DNA from: Euryarchaeota archaeon UBA130
GTDB lineage: Archaea; Thermoplasmatota; Poseidoniia; Poseidoniales; Thalassarchaeaceae
Direction of reading: 5' to 3'
DNA length: 64,000 nucleotides
Assembly (NCBI GenBank): GCA_002505775.1
Contig: DAVY01000009.1
Span: 17,717-81,716, forward strand
Shown: one piece after another, positions 44,442 through 53,358 of the stretch
How positions within the stretch are numbered: position 1 is the first letter of the stretch
Layout: each line of letters starts with the position of its first letter
Made by a program: the position numbers and the translations under genes
Notes under the pieces: generated by a model
Seen by the model: the letters and a program-made list of their open reading frames with translations, nothing else
Told to the model about the DNA's origin: nothing
Database searches by the model: none

Positions 44442-46085
44442 ATGGCAGACTTCAGTACCACACTCAGAAGCCTTTCATCCCCAAAATTTAGGAGAGGGGC
44501 ATCGATAGGTGCATTTTGGATTCTGATGGCTATTCTTGCGGTCCAGATACTGCAGACCTACTTGGTTGATGGCGAGACCCAGCAATCAGCTTATGGCAAT
44601 GATTGGAATGATTTGGGATCCTTCAGGTCAGATATCAACAATATGGGCATTGAGACAAATGCTCTCGTCTCCAGTCCACTTCTGCTTAGCGAGATAGACT
44701 ACCCCGAGGAGGCGGTTTTTATCGTCTCTGGAGTCGAAAGAGATACAATTTCACTCCCTAGATTCACAGGAGATGAAAGCGTCATCGAATTGACAGAAAG
44801 TGATGGGTATACAAACTCAGAAATCCTAGCAATTGAAAACTTTGTTCAGAGGGGTGGCACAGTAATTCTGATGGATGATTTTGGATATTCAGCTCAGTTG
44901 GCCATGCAATTTGGTTTGGACTATTCTGGGCACAGACTCTATGACGGACAAGCATATGCACATGAATTGGATTACAATTATGTCTGGGTCAACTCCTCAT
45001 CAGCATATAATTTTACAACTAATTCAGGTTCTTTGTCTTCTGTAAATCCTTGTCTGAAGGACTCAGATGCGGACGGGGTAATTGACCTACTCGACCTAAA
45101 TCCACAAGACTCTACCATTACTACTTCTGGAATCTCCATCGGAGACGTCGGACTATGCTCTCACAGATTTGATCCAGCCACTTCTGCCTGGGATTTTACA
45201 GAGGGATACAACATGCTCACCAATGGCCCTTCGGCCTTCGAGAAGGATAGCTCCTACAATCCTGTTGAGAATAGGTACGCTATAGGAAGGTCAACCTTAG
45301 ACTCATACCTGGACACTAATGATGATGGAAACCTAACGGTAGGGTTTGAGGCCGCTGGAATTGAGGATGATGAGCAGGGCCCGTTTGCAGTTTACGTTAG
45401 ATATTGTTTCGACAGGTTATGCATCGATCCTGACTCTGGAAGAGTTCACTTCGTCTCCGATGGATCACTTCTGATAAATTCCCTCTACAATCCTGACTTC
45501 GACCCCGAATACTCAGGACTAGTCCCTGATAATGACAATCGCAAATGGGCCCTTGACATAATTGCTGAGGCACTTCTAATTGGGAACTCAAGTACTCAGG
45601 CCAGCGATAATGCAATAGTAATTTTCGATGAGAGTAGACATCAGCAATCAAACATCGGTGGAGATACATACAACCTTCTCTACTATCTTCTGATTTACTT
45701 TACAAATGATTGGATGGCGATGTTAATTTTGTTCCTCGGACTGTTCATATCCCTCGAGGCAGTTCTAATCAGGAAGGAAGATCCGGACGAATGGAGGCAC
45801 GTCTTCAGAATAATATACTATGGATTTGGGGATGCAAGGAGGTATGAGTACTACCAGAGGCCGGAGAAGATTAGACAGGTCCTTCTAACCCGTATCAGAA
45901 ACGTCAACGCTATGTCGAGAGAGGAGTTTGATGCTCTACCAGCAGCCCAGCTACAGAAAATGGTTGATGACAAGGTCTTGACCGATTTTATTTTCAATGA
46001 TAGGAGATACAAAACCGATGAGCTGGTAGGAATCGTGAAGAAAATCAAACACTGGGGTTCCAACGAAACAGAGGGGGATGCCTAA
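44442..46085 (+). CDS. DUF4350-type membrane protein with Ca-type repeat
   Basis: A 547-residue protein with a membrane helix near the N-terminus (about 24-42), an extracytoplasmic region and a second membrane helix at about 423-447. The N-terminal half has the layout of DUF4350 proteins, ending in a Rossmann-like FVQRGGTVILMDDFGYSAQLA. A short Asp-rich unit, LKDSDADGVIDLLDLNPQDS, at about 205-225 resembles a thrombospondin type 3 calcium site. The C-terminal part is cytoplasmic and helical. It overlaps the following DUF58 gene by 8 bases. DUF4350 and DUF58 proteins often occur with MoxR ATPases, which are not seen here. The exact role is not known. Confidence 0.78.
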   Translation: MADFSTTLRSLSSPKFRRGASIGAFWILMAILAVQILQTYLVDGETQQSAYGNDWNDLGSFRSDINNMGIETNALVSSPLLLSEIDYPEEAVFIVSGVERDTISLPRFTGDESVIELTESDGYTNSEILAIENFVQRGGTVILMDDFGYSAQLAMQFGLDYSGHRLYDGQAYAHELDYNYVWVNSSSAYNFTTNSGSLSSVNPCLKDSDADGVIDLLDLNPQDSTITTSGISIGDVGLCSHRFDPATSAWDFTEGYNMLTNGPSAFEKDSSYNPVENRYAIGRSTLDSYLDTNDDGNLTVGFEAAGIEDDEQGPFAVYVRYCFDRLCIDPDSGRVHFVSDGSLLINSLYNPDFDPEYSGLVPDNDNRKWALDIIAEALLIGNSSTQASDNAIVIFDESRHQQSNIGGDTYNLLYYLLIYFTNDWMAMLILFLGLFISLEAVLIRKEDPDEWRHVFRIIYYGFGDARRYEYYQRPEKIRQVLLTRIRNVNAMSREEFDALPAAQLQKMVDDKVLTDFIFNDRRYKTDELVGIVKKIKHWGSNETEGDA

Positions 46086-47340
46086 TTTGTGGACCAGAAA
46101 AGCAGCTATCATGCTCACTAGCGGAATAAGTTTGATTCTCATTGGGATGATGATATCCAACTTCCAATTGATGATAATAGGATTATCTTTCATATCTATG
46201 CTGGCGATAAACGGCTGGGTTTCTGGTCATTCCGAGTTGACAATCAGAAGAGAGACCTCTGCTACCAACGTCTACAAGGGGGATGATATCGTTATTTCGT
46301 TGACTATCACAAACAACTCATACCGAAGAACCCAGCAATTAGAGCTATTCGATAATGTTCCCCACGAAATGAAGATGAGAAAGGGAATAAACCAGATGAG
46401 GATGAATCTAGGTCCCGGGCAGTCTGCTACAATGAAGTATGTTGTTAGATGTCCACTCAGAGGCCACTACACAGTTGGTCCAGTATCTGTTAGGTATCGC
46501 AACGCATTCAACCTATTTGTAAGCGAAACGAAAGTAGACGATCGATCAGATATCACTGTATTTCCCCAGATTAGAGATATTGAGGATGCCCTTCTGAGAT
46601 CAGATGTTCCAAAGATGTACTCTGGGGCGACCACTCTCAAGACTCCCGGCCCCGGGATGGAGTTCTATGCCCTTAGGGAGTATCTCCCAGGAGATTCATT
46701 CCGCTCGATCAACTGGAAAGCACTGGCTAGAACTGGTGAGATGATGGTAAATGAGAAGACCAGAGACGCAGTTACAGACGTCTTCGTTGTCGTGGATACC
46801 CGTGACGTTTCAAGAATCGGAACAGTCCTGAAGAATCCTCTGGAAATGGGAACGGTAGCCGCGGCATCAGTGTCTAATTACTTCCTAAAAAGGAGAGACT
46901 CTGTATCTCTTGTGACTTATGGATCCAGGATGGACTACCTTCCTCCAGAAACTGGGGATAAGCAGTATTTCAAAATTCTTAGCGGACTCGCGTCAGTACA
47001 GCCTAAGGGTTCAATGCCCCTTCAAGCCGTGACAAACGCTTTATCGCCAAGAATAAGCAGGGGTTCTCCAGTTTTCATAATAAGTAGCTTAGAAGGAGAT
47101 GGGACGACTCTTCCAGCCATTCGAAGCCTATCGGGAAAGGGACATGAAGTAATTGTCCTATCGCCAAGTAGCATCGATTTAGAAAGGCTGGTCAGTAGAA
47201 TTCCGAGAATGTCGTATGAGGTTCTGAAATTGGAGAGACAGAATAGACTGACCGCAATTGCTGGATATGGTGCAAAGGTAATTGATTGGACCCCCGATGT
47301 CGAACTATCACAAGCATTGTTACAGATAAATTTGAGTTAG
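46078..47340 (+). CDS. DUF58-domain protein
   Basis: A 420-residue protein with two N-terminal membrane helices (about 10-40), a beta-sandwich region with LTITNNSYRRTQQLELFDN, and the DUF58 core GPGMEFYALREYLPGDSFRS followed by INWKALARTGEMMVNEK. A von Willebrand A-like fold follows: DVFVVVDTRDVSR gives the expected Asp-rich strand. Such proteins usually pair with MoxR AAA ATPases in chaperone-like systems. The ATG at 46078 overlaps the previous gene and the next gene starts 12 bases after the stop. Confidence 0.88.
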   Translation: MPNLWTRKAAIMLTSGISLILIGMMISNFQLMIIGLSFISMLAINGWVSGHSELTIRRETSATNVYKGDDIVISLTITNNSYRRTQQLELFDNVPHEMKMRKGINQMRMNLGPGQSATMKYVVRCPLRGHYTVGPVSVRYRNAFNLFVSETKVDDRSDITVFPQIRDIEDALLRSDVPKMYSGATTLKTPGPGMEFYALREYLPGDSFRSINWKALARTGEMMVNEKTRDAVTDVFVVVDTRDVSRIGTVLKNPLEMGTVAAASVSNYFLKRRDSVSLVTYGSRMDYLPPETGDKQYFKILSGLASVQPKGSMPLQAVTNALSPRISRGSPVFIISSLEGDGTTLPAIRSLSGKGHEVIVLSPSSIDLERLVSRIPRMSYEVLKLERQNRLTAIAGYGAKVIDWTPDVELSQALLQINLS

Positions 47341-47352
47341 GAGGATTGCATT

Positions 47353-48561
47353 ATGGTGAAAAATTCTGTACCTGACAGCCAATCTCTTGAGATTTCCTAT
47401 CTCAGGAAGAGGTGGAAGATTATCTTCCTTCAATTAATTTCTACCGCTGCTCTCCTGGCCCTGATGAATAGGATGATCAAGATTTATGGGACATGCTCAG
47501 AATCGTTCGTCGAGACCTATTCAGACGGCTCGAATTACTGGTGTCCGTCATATGAGCACACTCGTGGGTTAATTTGGTTTAGAGAGCAAACTGGGTCACT
47601 AGTGCTTCCAGATGCAATTCATGGATTAGATCAGACTGGAAATATGACCCTTGTAGCCCCTCTAATTTTGTGCGTAATCCTTACGGCAATCTGGATTTAC
47701 ACGCTTACCGCCAAGGAAAGTATCAGCAGGAACATCAGGAGATTCCTAATTGGCGGGATGCTAGCTTGGGGACTTCTTCCATTCGTGATATCTTGGATTT
47801 TAGCAATATCCAGCTTCGGCTTTCACCTCCCCTGGGGGGAGACAGATGATTTGAACCATCTAAGCCATCTCTGGAAGCCAGTGTTGTTTATATTCGAGTT
47901 AGTCTTTCTGGGAATTGTCTTTGCGCCAATACTATCAGGTTTGATGGGCATCTGGGGGCTCTCCAGAAAGCTCCTGACTTGGACAATAGGTTACTATCTG
48001 ACGATTATCGGTATCCACGCCATCCTAACTTTCGAGGGAATAACTGAGTCAGTCGATCTAGGGTTAACCCCCCTCCCTGCACAGATTGGAGAAGCAACTC
48101 TATTCGGGGGACTGGTATCGCCACTTTCATTGAACCTTCTGCAAGTGGCCATACTTTTGTTGGTGTATCTAGAATCCGGATCGGCAGTGATATCAAACAT
48201 GGAGTATGCTTCTATGCTACCAGGCGAGGCTAGGAGAGACCCAGAATATGTCAGACAATTCAACAATGTTCTGAATGGGCACATCGCTCACCTAATCGGC
48301 GTGATGGCCTTGGTCTCTGTTACCACAGCTATAGCATTGGAATTTGACGACTTTCTAATATCAACAGTCAGCGCTTTGTCTGGAGGCCAATGGGCTGGTC
48401 AGGTCAGAGAATCACTAGAGTTGCAACTGACTTATGGGAAGGTAATTTCAGCTGGTCTTTTCTTGATAGTCGTGGCCGGAATGAGATTCGTCCTTCCTTG
48501 GCAGAGAGTTACAGGTGTTGTTGAGTCAACACTGTTGAGATTCAGATCGAGCGAGTCTTGA
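47353..48561 (+). CDS. Polytopic membrane protein, unknown family
   Basis: A 402-residue membrane protein with about eight hydrophobic segments. After a polar N-terminus (about 1-25) comes a first helix, a Cys-containing outer loop with GTCSESFVETYSDGSNYWCP, then repeated helix pairs. I do not recognise a family. It follows the DUF58 gene by 12 bases with AGGAGG just before the ATG at 47353, and is probably the third member of the DUF4350-DUF58 operon. The two Cys residues in the outer loop may form a disulfide. Confidence 0.75.
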   Translation: MVKNSVPDSQSLEISYLRKRWKIIFLQLISTAALLALMNRMIKIYGTCSESFVETYSDGSNYWCPSYEHTRGLIWFREQTGSLVLPDAIHGLDQTGNMTLVAPLILCVILTAIWIYTLTAKESISRNIRRFLIGGMLAWGLLPFVISWILAISSFGFHLPWGETDDLNHLSHLWKPVLFIFELVFLGIVFAPILSGLMGIWGLSRKLLTWTIGYYLTIIGIHAILTFEGITESVDLGLTPLPAQIGEATLFGGLVSPLSLNLLQVAILLLVYLESGSAVISNMEYASMLPGEARRDPEYVRQFNNVLNGHIAHLIGVMALVSVTTAIALEFDDFLISTVSALSGGQWAGQVRESLELQLTYGKVISAGLFLIVVAGMRFVLPWQRVTGVVESTLLRFRSSES

Positions 48562-48813
48562 CTATTTTTTACCAGTGATAGACAACATGGCTCGAAAAAG
48601 CCAGTCAGAAAATAATGGGACGATTAGAATCAGTAAGAAAAGAGTGAGTATTTGAGAACTCACCCCAAAGACTTCCTGAACGAACTGGTTGATCCTATCG
48701 TATGAAGCAAAAACTCCCACCAGGACAAGAATAATCACCGTTCTCTCAGGTAATGAGGAATGACTCTCTCCCCTGACGAAAGGCCTACCAAGAAGCGTCC
48801 CAGATTTCCCCAC
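48562..48813 (-). CDS. Small membrane protein, hypothetical
   Basis: An 83-residue frame on the reverse strand starting at GTG 48813, with two probable membrane helices (VIILVLVGVFASY at about 26-38 and a longer one at about 54-75) and a basic ending. Its stop abuts the stop of the upstream + strand gene. No family is recognised and no clear ribosome site is seen. The opposite strand also contains a short frame from 48760, but it is less protein-like. Confidence 0.45.
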   Translation of the reverse strand: MGKSGTLLGRPFVRGESHSSLPERTVIILVLVGVFASYDRINQFVQEVFGVSSQILTLFLLILIVPLFSDWLFRAMLSITGKK

Positions 48814-48910
48814 AAGGGCGCTGAAAAATTACTACATTATCAAAAATACGCTAAATTAGAGTTGCCAGACTCACACTGGGTTCAAGTCTTGAACACTCCC
48901 GGACGAGTAT

Positions 48911-49912
48911 ATGGGAGGTGCAGTATCGGTAACCAGTTGCAGTAGATGCAAGAGTCCAGCCGTTGTTCATCAGCCGTACAGCGGTCAACACCTCTGCGGA
49001 AAACACCTTTCAGACTCTATCCGAAGAAGAACATCAAAGGAACTCAGGAGGCAATTAGTTCTCCCCAAGGATGCCAGGAAACCTGATGGGAGTCCCTATG
49101 TTGTACTCGTAGCAGTTTCAGGAGGAAAGGACTCAGCAGTACTTCTGACTATGGTGAAAGATATAATCGGCGGAAGGAGAGATGTTAGGATCGTTGCAGG
49201 CTGCGTCGATGAAGGAATCGATGGGTACAGATCGCCATCGTTGGAGTGTGCGAGGAGCCTCTCGGAAGAACTGGATATTGAGTTCGTCACACTGAGCTAC
49301 GAAGAAATGGGATATGATAGGATGGACAAAGTCGTTTCAAAAATCCCTGCAATGGGCAAGCTCAACGATGAGGCCGATGGGATGATGCCATGCTCTTTCT
49401 GTGGAGTATTCAGAAGACAAAGTCTGAATGCGTTAGCAGATAAGGTGGGTGCTGACGTTATGGCTCTAGGCCACAATCTGGATGATATGGCTCAGTCGAT
49501 CCTAATGAATCTCCAGAAGGGAGAAATTGAGAGGTCAGTGAGACTTGCGCCACACACATCTTCGCCGATTGAGGGAATGGTCCCAAGGATCGTCCCTTTG
49601 AGGTGGATACCAGAGCAGGAGATACACGCATTCGCGATAGTGAATAGCCTACCAATCCATCATGGAGACTGCCCACACGCTCCAGGCGCTCAGAGACAGC
49701 AGAGTAGAGCCATAGTTGCACAGCTTGAGTCACTCACCCCCGGGGCCAGACACGGCCTACTCCATTCTCTGGATCAAATAAGGGAGATCCACAGAGTAGT
49801 CCACCCCGATCCAAATTCTAACATAAGCAGTTGTACACTTTGCGGAGAGGCTACATCCAGGCCAGTGTGTCAGTCCTGCACAATGAAGAAGTGGCTTTCA
49901 GAGGTTCCTTGA
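48911..49912 (+). CDS. tRNA 2-thiolation enzyme, Ncs6/TtuA family
   Basis: A PP-loop ATPase of 333 residues that activates a tRNA uridine for sulfur insertion. N-terminal zinc site: CSRCKSPAVVHQPYSGQHLC followed by GKHL. The PP-loop is VAVSGGKDSAVLL with SGGKDS at residues 70-75. The iron-sulfur ligands of the TtuA/Ncs6 family are matched by Cys 161 and Cys 164 (PCSFCGVFRR) and Cys 254 (GDCPH). A C-terminal zinc site is CTLCGE and CQSC. It could make s2U34 (Ncs6) or s2T54 (TtuA). The start is ATG 48911. The TrhO-like gene follows 8 bases later. Confidence 0.93.
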   Translation: MGGAVSVTSCSRCKSPAVVHQPYSGQHLCGKHLSDSIRRRTSKELRRQLVLPKDARKPDGSPYVVLVAVSGGKDSAVLLTMVKDIIGGRRDVRIVAGCVDEGIDGYRSPSLECARSLSEELDIEFVTLSYEEMGYDRMDKVVSKIPAMGKLNDEADGMMPCSFCGVFRRQSLNALADKVGADVMALGHNLDDMAQSILMNLQKGEIERSVRLAPHTSSPIEGMVPRIVPLRWIPEQEIHAFAIVNSLPIHHGDCPHAPGAQRQQSRAIVAQLESLTPGARHGLLHSLDQIREIHRVVHPDPNSNISSCTLCGEATSRPVCQSCTMKKWLSEVP

Positions 49913-49920
49913 GGGATTTT

Positions 49921-50739
49921 ATGTTCGTGAATATCGCTGGATACAGATTCGTAGATCTTCCAGATAGAGATAATCTTAGGGCCCCATTCAGAGAGAAATG
50001 CACCAGCCTCGGACTAAAGGGAACAATTCTCCTAAGCCCCAATGGAATCAATTTCTTTCTGGCAGGAACTCAAGAATCAATTAATGATTATGTCTCATTC
50101 TTGGAGGAAGACTCCAGGCTAACCGGTATACCCATGCATATCACTTACTCCGACTATCAGCCCTTTCGTAGAATGCTCGTCCGTTTGAAAAAAGAAATCA
50201 TTTCCCTGGGAATGGACGAAATTAGACCGGTAGAAAATGAGGGGAATTACGTCAATCCTAGTCAGTTCAAGACGTGGCTTGATGAAGGCAAGGAGGTAAT
50301 TGTCTTGGACACTAGGAACGATTATGAACTCAGGGTTGGGTCATTTGAAAACTCAATAGACCTTGATATTAAGTCATTCAGGGAGTTTCCCGAGGCCGTA
50401 AAGAGATTAGATTATGATAAATCTACTCCGGTAGTGATGTTCTGTACCGGGGGAATTAGATGCGAGAAGGCTAGTATGGTAATGGAATCCCAAGGATGGG
50501 GTGAAGTGTACCAAATCAGAGGAGGCGTCCTTGGATACTTCAAGGAGGTAGGAGGGGCACATTGGAAGGGCGACTGCTTCGTTTTTGACCAAAGGGTATC
50601 CTTGGACACAGAGCTAATGGAGGCGGACCACCAGATGTGCTTCAATTGCAGAGAACCCCTTTCTCCTGACGACCTAAAGTCTGAGAAGTACTCATTAGAG
50701 GAGTATTGCCCCTACTGCTACGAGAGGGTGGTTTCCTAG
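49921..50739 (+). CDS. trhO: TrhO-type tRNA uridine hydroxylase (UPF0176, rhodanese-like)
   Basis: A 272-residue protein of the UPF0176/TrhO family, which hydroxylates U34 of tRNA in bacteria. The N-terminal domain has KGTILLSPNGINFFLAGTQE, followed by the rhodanese domain with the active-site loop MFCTGGIRCEKASMVM (Cys 175, Cys 181) and GGVLGYFKEVGG. The C-terminal CFNCREPLSPDD and YCPYCYERV supply a zinc-binding end. ATG 49921 has GAGGG about 7 bases upstream and lies 8 bases after the Ncs6-like stop; a longer frame from 49831 is unlikely. Co-location with the thiolase suggests a shared wobble-base role. Confidence 0.92.
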   Translation: MFVNIAGYRFVDLPDRDNLRAPFREKCTSLGLKGTILLSPNGINFFLAGTQESINDYVSFLEEDSRLTGIPMHITYSDYQPFRRMLVRLKKEIISLGMDEIRPVENEGNYVNPSQFKTWLDEGKEVIVLDTRNDYELRVGSFENSIDLDIKSFREFPEAVKRLDYDKSTPVVMFCTGGIRCEKASMVMESQGWGEVYQIRGGVLGYFKEVGGAHWKGDCFVFDQRVSLDTELMEADHQMCFNCREPLSPDDLKSEKYSLEEYCPYCYERVVS

Positions 50740-50740
50740 G

Positions 50741-51100
50741 ATGGGTAAAGTTAACTTCATTCGGAAGTTTTCAATGTTCACGGACCATTGGTCTCCCAAA
50801 GTGATTGCTCAAATGAATGACTACCAATTCAAGCTTGTCAAAATAAAAGGCGATTTCATTTGGCACAACCACTCAGATACTGATGAGGCATTCATTGTAC
50901 TCGAAGGAACTATGTTCATAGAGTTAGAGAATGAGACTATAGAGCTTAATGAGGGGGAGATGTATGTCGTTCTGAAGGGTACAGATCACAAGCCATATGC
51001 CATAGATGAGTGCAAAATAATGCTAGTTGAGCCCAAGGGAGTAATCAATACGGGGAACAAGACTAGCGAACTCACATCATCAAATGACGTTTGGATCTAG
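50741..51100 (+). CDS. Cupin-domain protein
   Basis: A 119-residue cupin (double-stranded beta-helix). Metal ligands are suggested by WHNHSDTDEAFIVLEG (His, His, Glu) in the first motif and by GTDHKPYA in the second. Length and layout match small single-domain cupins. Substrate is unknown. The ATG at 50741 follows the TrhO stop by 1 base, so it is co-transcribed with the tRNA-modification genes, but a functional link is not established. Confidence 0.88.
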   Translation: MGKVNFIRKFSMFTDHWSPKVIAQMNDYQFKLVKIKGDFIWHNHSDTDEAFIVLEGTMFIELENETIELNEGEMYVVLKGTDHKPYAIDECKIMLVEPKGVINTGNKTSELTSSNDVWI

Positions 51101-51105
51101 TACCG

Positions 51106-51966
51106 TTACTTGTGCCTGTGGCAGTACTCCAAGCTCCTGAATGCTAGACTATTACACCCCTCTATGGAACAGTAAGTAAACTCTCTCCTCGACAGAGATG
51201 AGCCTGTTTTTTTCCGCTTATTGTCAATCGCCATAACGGACCTCCCTTCAACCGCTCTTTCGATTTTTATGCCTTTGAAAGCCTCGCGTGATTGATATCC
51301 CTCAGAGTACCTCTTTTTACCAGCCTCACCAAAGCTCTCTCCCCTTAGGGTCTGGCTTTTTTTGATATTGTCAATCTCTCCCTTATCGAACCAAATCAGC
51401 CCACAATCCCTGCAACCGTCAAGCTCCATGAGATTCATCGTGTTGGGTACTGCCAGCTGAATAAGATCAATTATAGTAATGCCAGTTCCCTGGTCCGGCA
51501 GTACGTATGAGATTGGGATTCTCGCCATTTTCACCTCACATCCAGGGCATTTGATTTCACTTGACTCAATTGAATTATCAAGCTCTGACATCAATTTCCC
51601 AGGAAGATCTGAAATTCCACTGTAGTTCTTTATCCCAAATAGCGTCTTATGATCCAACAATACTCCTTCACATCTAAAACAGCTGAATCTGTAGCTTGCA
51701 TTCTGCTTATGTTGCCATCCCCCCCATGTCATTATGGAAATTGATACCAAAACTGCCAATACGAACATTTCAATTAGCAAAAGAAAGGCTACAAAGGATC
51801 CGAGAATCCACAACCCCACGTTCCATCTATCTTGCTTGTAAGCCATAGGTCCACACCCCCTAGGGCACTCCATTGGATCAACTTCTGCTGTCATGCGGAT
51901 ATGCGCATGACAGAATAACTCCCCTTCCACAGCATCTGAGGAACATTCGACAGCCATGCATTTCAT
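51106..51966 (-). CDS. Zinc-finger membrane protein (zf-TFIIB-like)
   Basis: A 286-residue protein with several Cys/His sites and one or two membrane helices (about 51-80). The N-terminus has CMAVECSSDAVEGELFCHAH. After the helices come FSCFRCEGVLLD and IKCPGCEVKMARI paired with LDGCRDCGLIWFDKGEIDN, the last like the zf-TFIIB fold. The C-terminus repeats the first motif: YCSIEGCNSLAFRSLEYCHRH. A role in nucleic acid or metal binding at the membrane is possible but unknown. On the reverse strand TCATAATG lies about 26 bases before the ATG, fitting a leaderless start. Confidence 0.72.
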   Translation of the reverse strand: MKCMAVECSSDAVEGELFCHAHIRMTAEVDPMECPRGCGPMAYKQDRWNVGLWILGSFVAFLLLIEMFVLAVLVSISIMTWGGWQHKQNASYRFSCFRCEGVLLDHKTLFGIKNYSGISDLPGKLMSELDNSIESSEIKCPGCEVKMARIPISYVLPDQGTGITIIDLIQLAVPNTMNLMELDGCRDCGLIWFDKGEIDNIKKSQTLRGESFGEAGKKRYSEGYQSREAFKGIKIERAVEGRSVMAIDNKRKKTGSSLSRREFTYCSIEGCNSLAFRSLEYCHRHK

Positions 51967-52008
51967 GAGCTTAGAGACGTTTACCTATTCATTATGATTG
52001 GGGCTAAT

Positions 52009-53358
52009 TCAATTTCGAACATTAAGCTCCTCATCCTCATATCTGCTCTCCAATTTTAGAGTCAATTGAAGCAGAGCCGCAATTACGAAAATCACTCCTG
52101 CGACTCTGAAGCAAGTATGGAACGTCCAAATCCCGGTCCCTTCAACTGTCATTGACCATAGGTAGGCAGCTAGTAAGGGCCCAATTATTCTGGCCAATGC
52201 CCCGTAACCCTCCTGAGCCCCCATTACGAGTCCAAGCTCATGCCCTCCTCTGTTTGCCTCAAGAGTAAGTAGTGACGAATGTGTCGGCGAAAAGAGGCCA
52301 TTTCCTATTGCCAGACCAGCGGATGAACCAAGAATCAGCCAAGAGGCCTCCGGAGGAACATAGGGAAGACTGGCTATCCCTGCCCCGCACAGTATAGTTC
52401 CGATCATCATCAGATTAGCCATTCCAAACCTGTCGGTGAGTGGGCCAATAAGACCTCCTTGAATGATAACTCCAAGAAGCCCAATGAAAGCAAAAATCCA
52501 TCCATTTTCCATTTCGCTCCAACCAAGACCGCCATTATCTATCGACATCGCTGTGAATAGGATGAAAGTTCCATGCATCATACTGAATGCCATAAGAAAT
52601 AGGAAATTGATTATGACTAGGGTAGAGATTATTGGAATCCCAAGAACGCCGATAATATTCGAGAAGGTCTCTCTAAACTTGCCAAGGCCCCCATCTGAAA
52701 CGCCATCAGCTCTGGAATCCGGACCAAGGCTCTCTTCTAGCCAAAAGTAGGCAAGGGCTAGGGAGACCAAGCTAAGTAGACTGGAAAATATGCATGGTAG
52801 CAGGTACTCATTAGCTCTCCAAAAGGATGAATCAAAGAATCCCCCTATACTTGTCGCCGGATCTGACAGAAGGCCTCCAATGAAAGGCCCAATCATGAAC
52901 CCCAAACCAAAGGCTGCTCCTAACATTCCCATTCTTCTCGGAATCAAATCATGTGTGCTAATGTCGCCAATGTAAGCTCTAGCCACAGCGATATTTCCAT
53001 TTCCAGCACCTGCGAGAAATCTCGCAAAAATCGCCATTTCAAGACTGTTCGAAAGTCCGAAAACGATGAAAAATATTGAGTTGGAAATTAATCCAAACAT
53101 TATAACAGGCCTTCTTCCAATCCTATCGCTTATTGATCCGAGAATCGGTGTGAAAAGGAATTGTGCTAGTGAGTATACTGCAATAACCACTCCTACCCAG
53201 AAATCTCTGCTTCCAACATCATTTATTCCCTGTCCAGAAGCCAGGTCTTGAACAAAATAGGTTAGGAATGGAATCACGATTGTAAACCCAAGCATATCAA
53301 CTAGGACGACCAGAAACAATACCGTCATTGGGGAACGACCAGTAGATGGGGAAGTCAA
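52009..53358 (-). CDS. Major facilitator superfamily transporter (TetA-like)
   Basis: A 449-residue, 12-helix MFS transporter. The DMLGFTIVIPFLTYFVQDL start, GSISDRIGRRPVIMFGL (loop 2-3 motif) and RFLAGAGNGNIAVARAYIGD fit the drug/proton antiporter (TetA/MdtG) group. GAAFGLGFMIGPFIGGLLSD is the motif C-like segment. Substrate is not clear. The ATG at 53358 overlaps the thrS stop by 4 bases, so it is co-transcribed with threonyl-tRNA synthetase, although no functional link is obvious. Confidence 0.9.
   Translation of the reverse strand: MTSPSTGRSPMTVLFLVVLVDMLGFTIVIPFLTYFVQDLASGQGINDVGSRDFWVGVVIAVYSLAQFLFTPILGSISDRIGRRPVIMFGLISNSIFFIVFGLSNSLEMAIFARFLAGAGNGNIAVARAYIGDISTHDLIPRRMGMLGAAFGLGFMIGPFIGGLLSDPATSIGGFFDSSFWRANEYLLPCIFSSLLSLVSLALAYFWLEESLGPDSRADGVSDGGLGKFRETFSNIIGVLGIPIISTLVIINFLFLMAFSMMHGTFILFTAMSIDNGGLGWSEMENGWIFAFIGLLGVIIQGGLIGPLTDRFGMANLMMIGTILCGAGIASLPYVPPEASWLILGSSAGLAIGNGLFSPTHSSLLTLEANRGGHELGLVMGAQEGYGALARIIGPLLAAYLWSMTVEGTGIWTFHTCFRVAGVIFVIAALLQLTLKLESRYEDEELNVRN

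Noticed and set aside
48878..48888. GGGTTCAAGTC, resembling a tRNA T-loop, in the gap before the Ncs6-like gene
   Set aside because: Flanking bases do not form the T stem or an acceptor stem with a suitable 5' partner, so no tRNA is supported.
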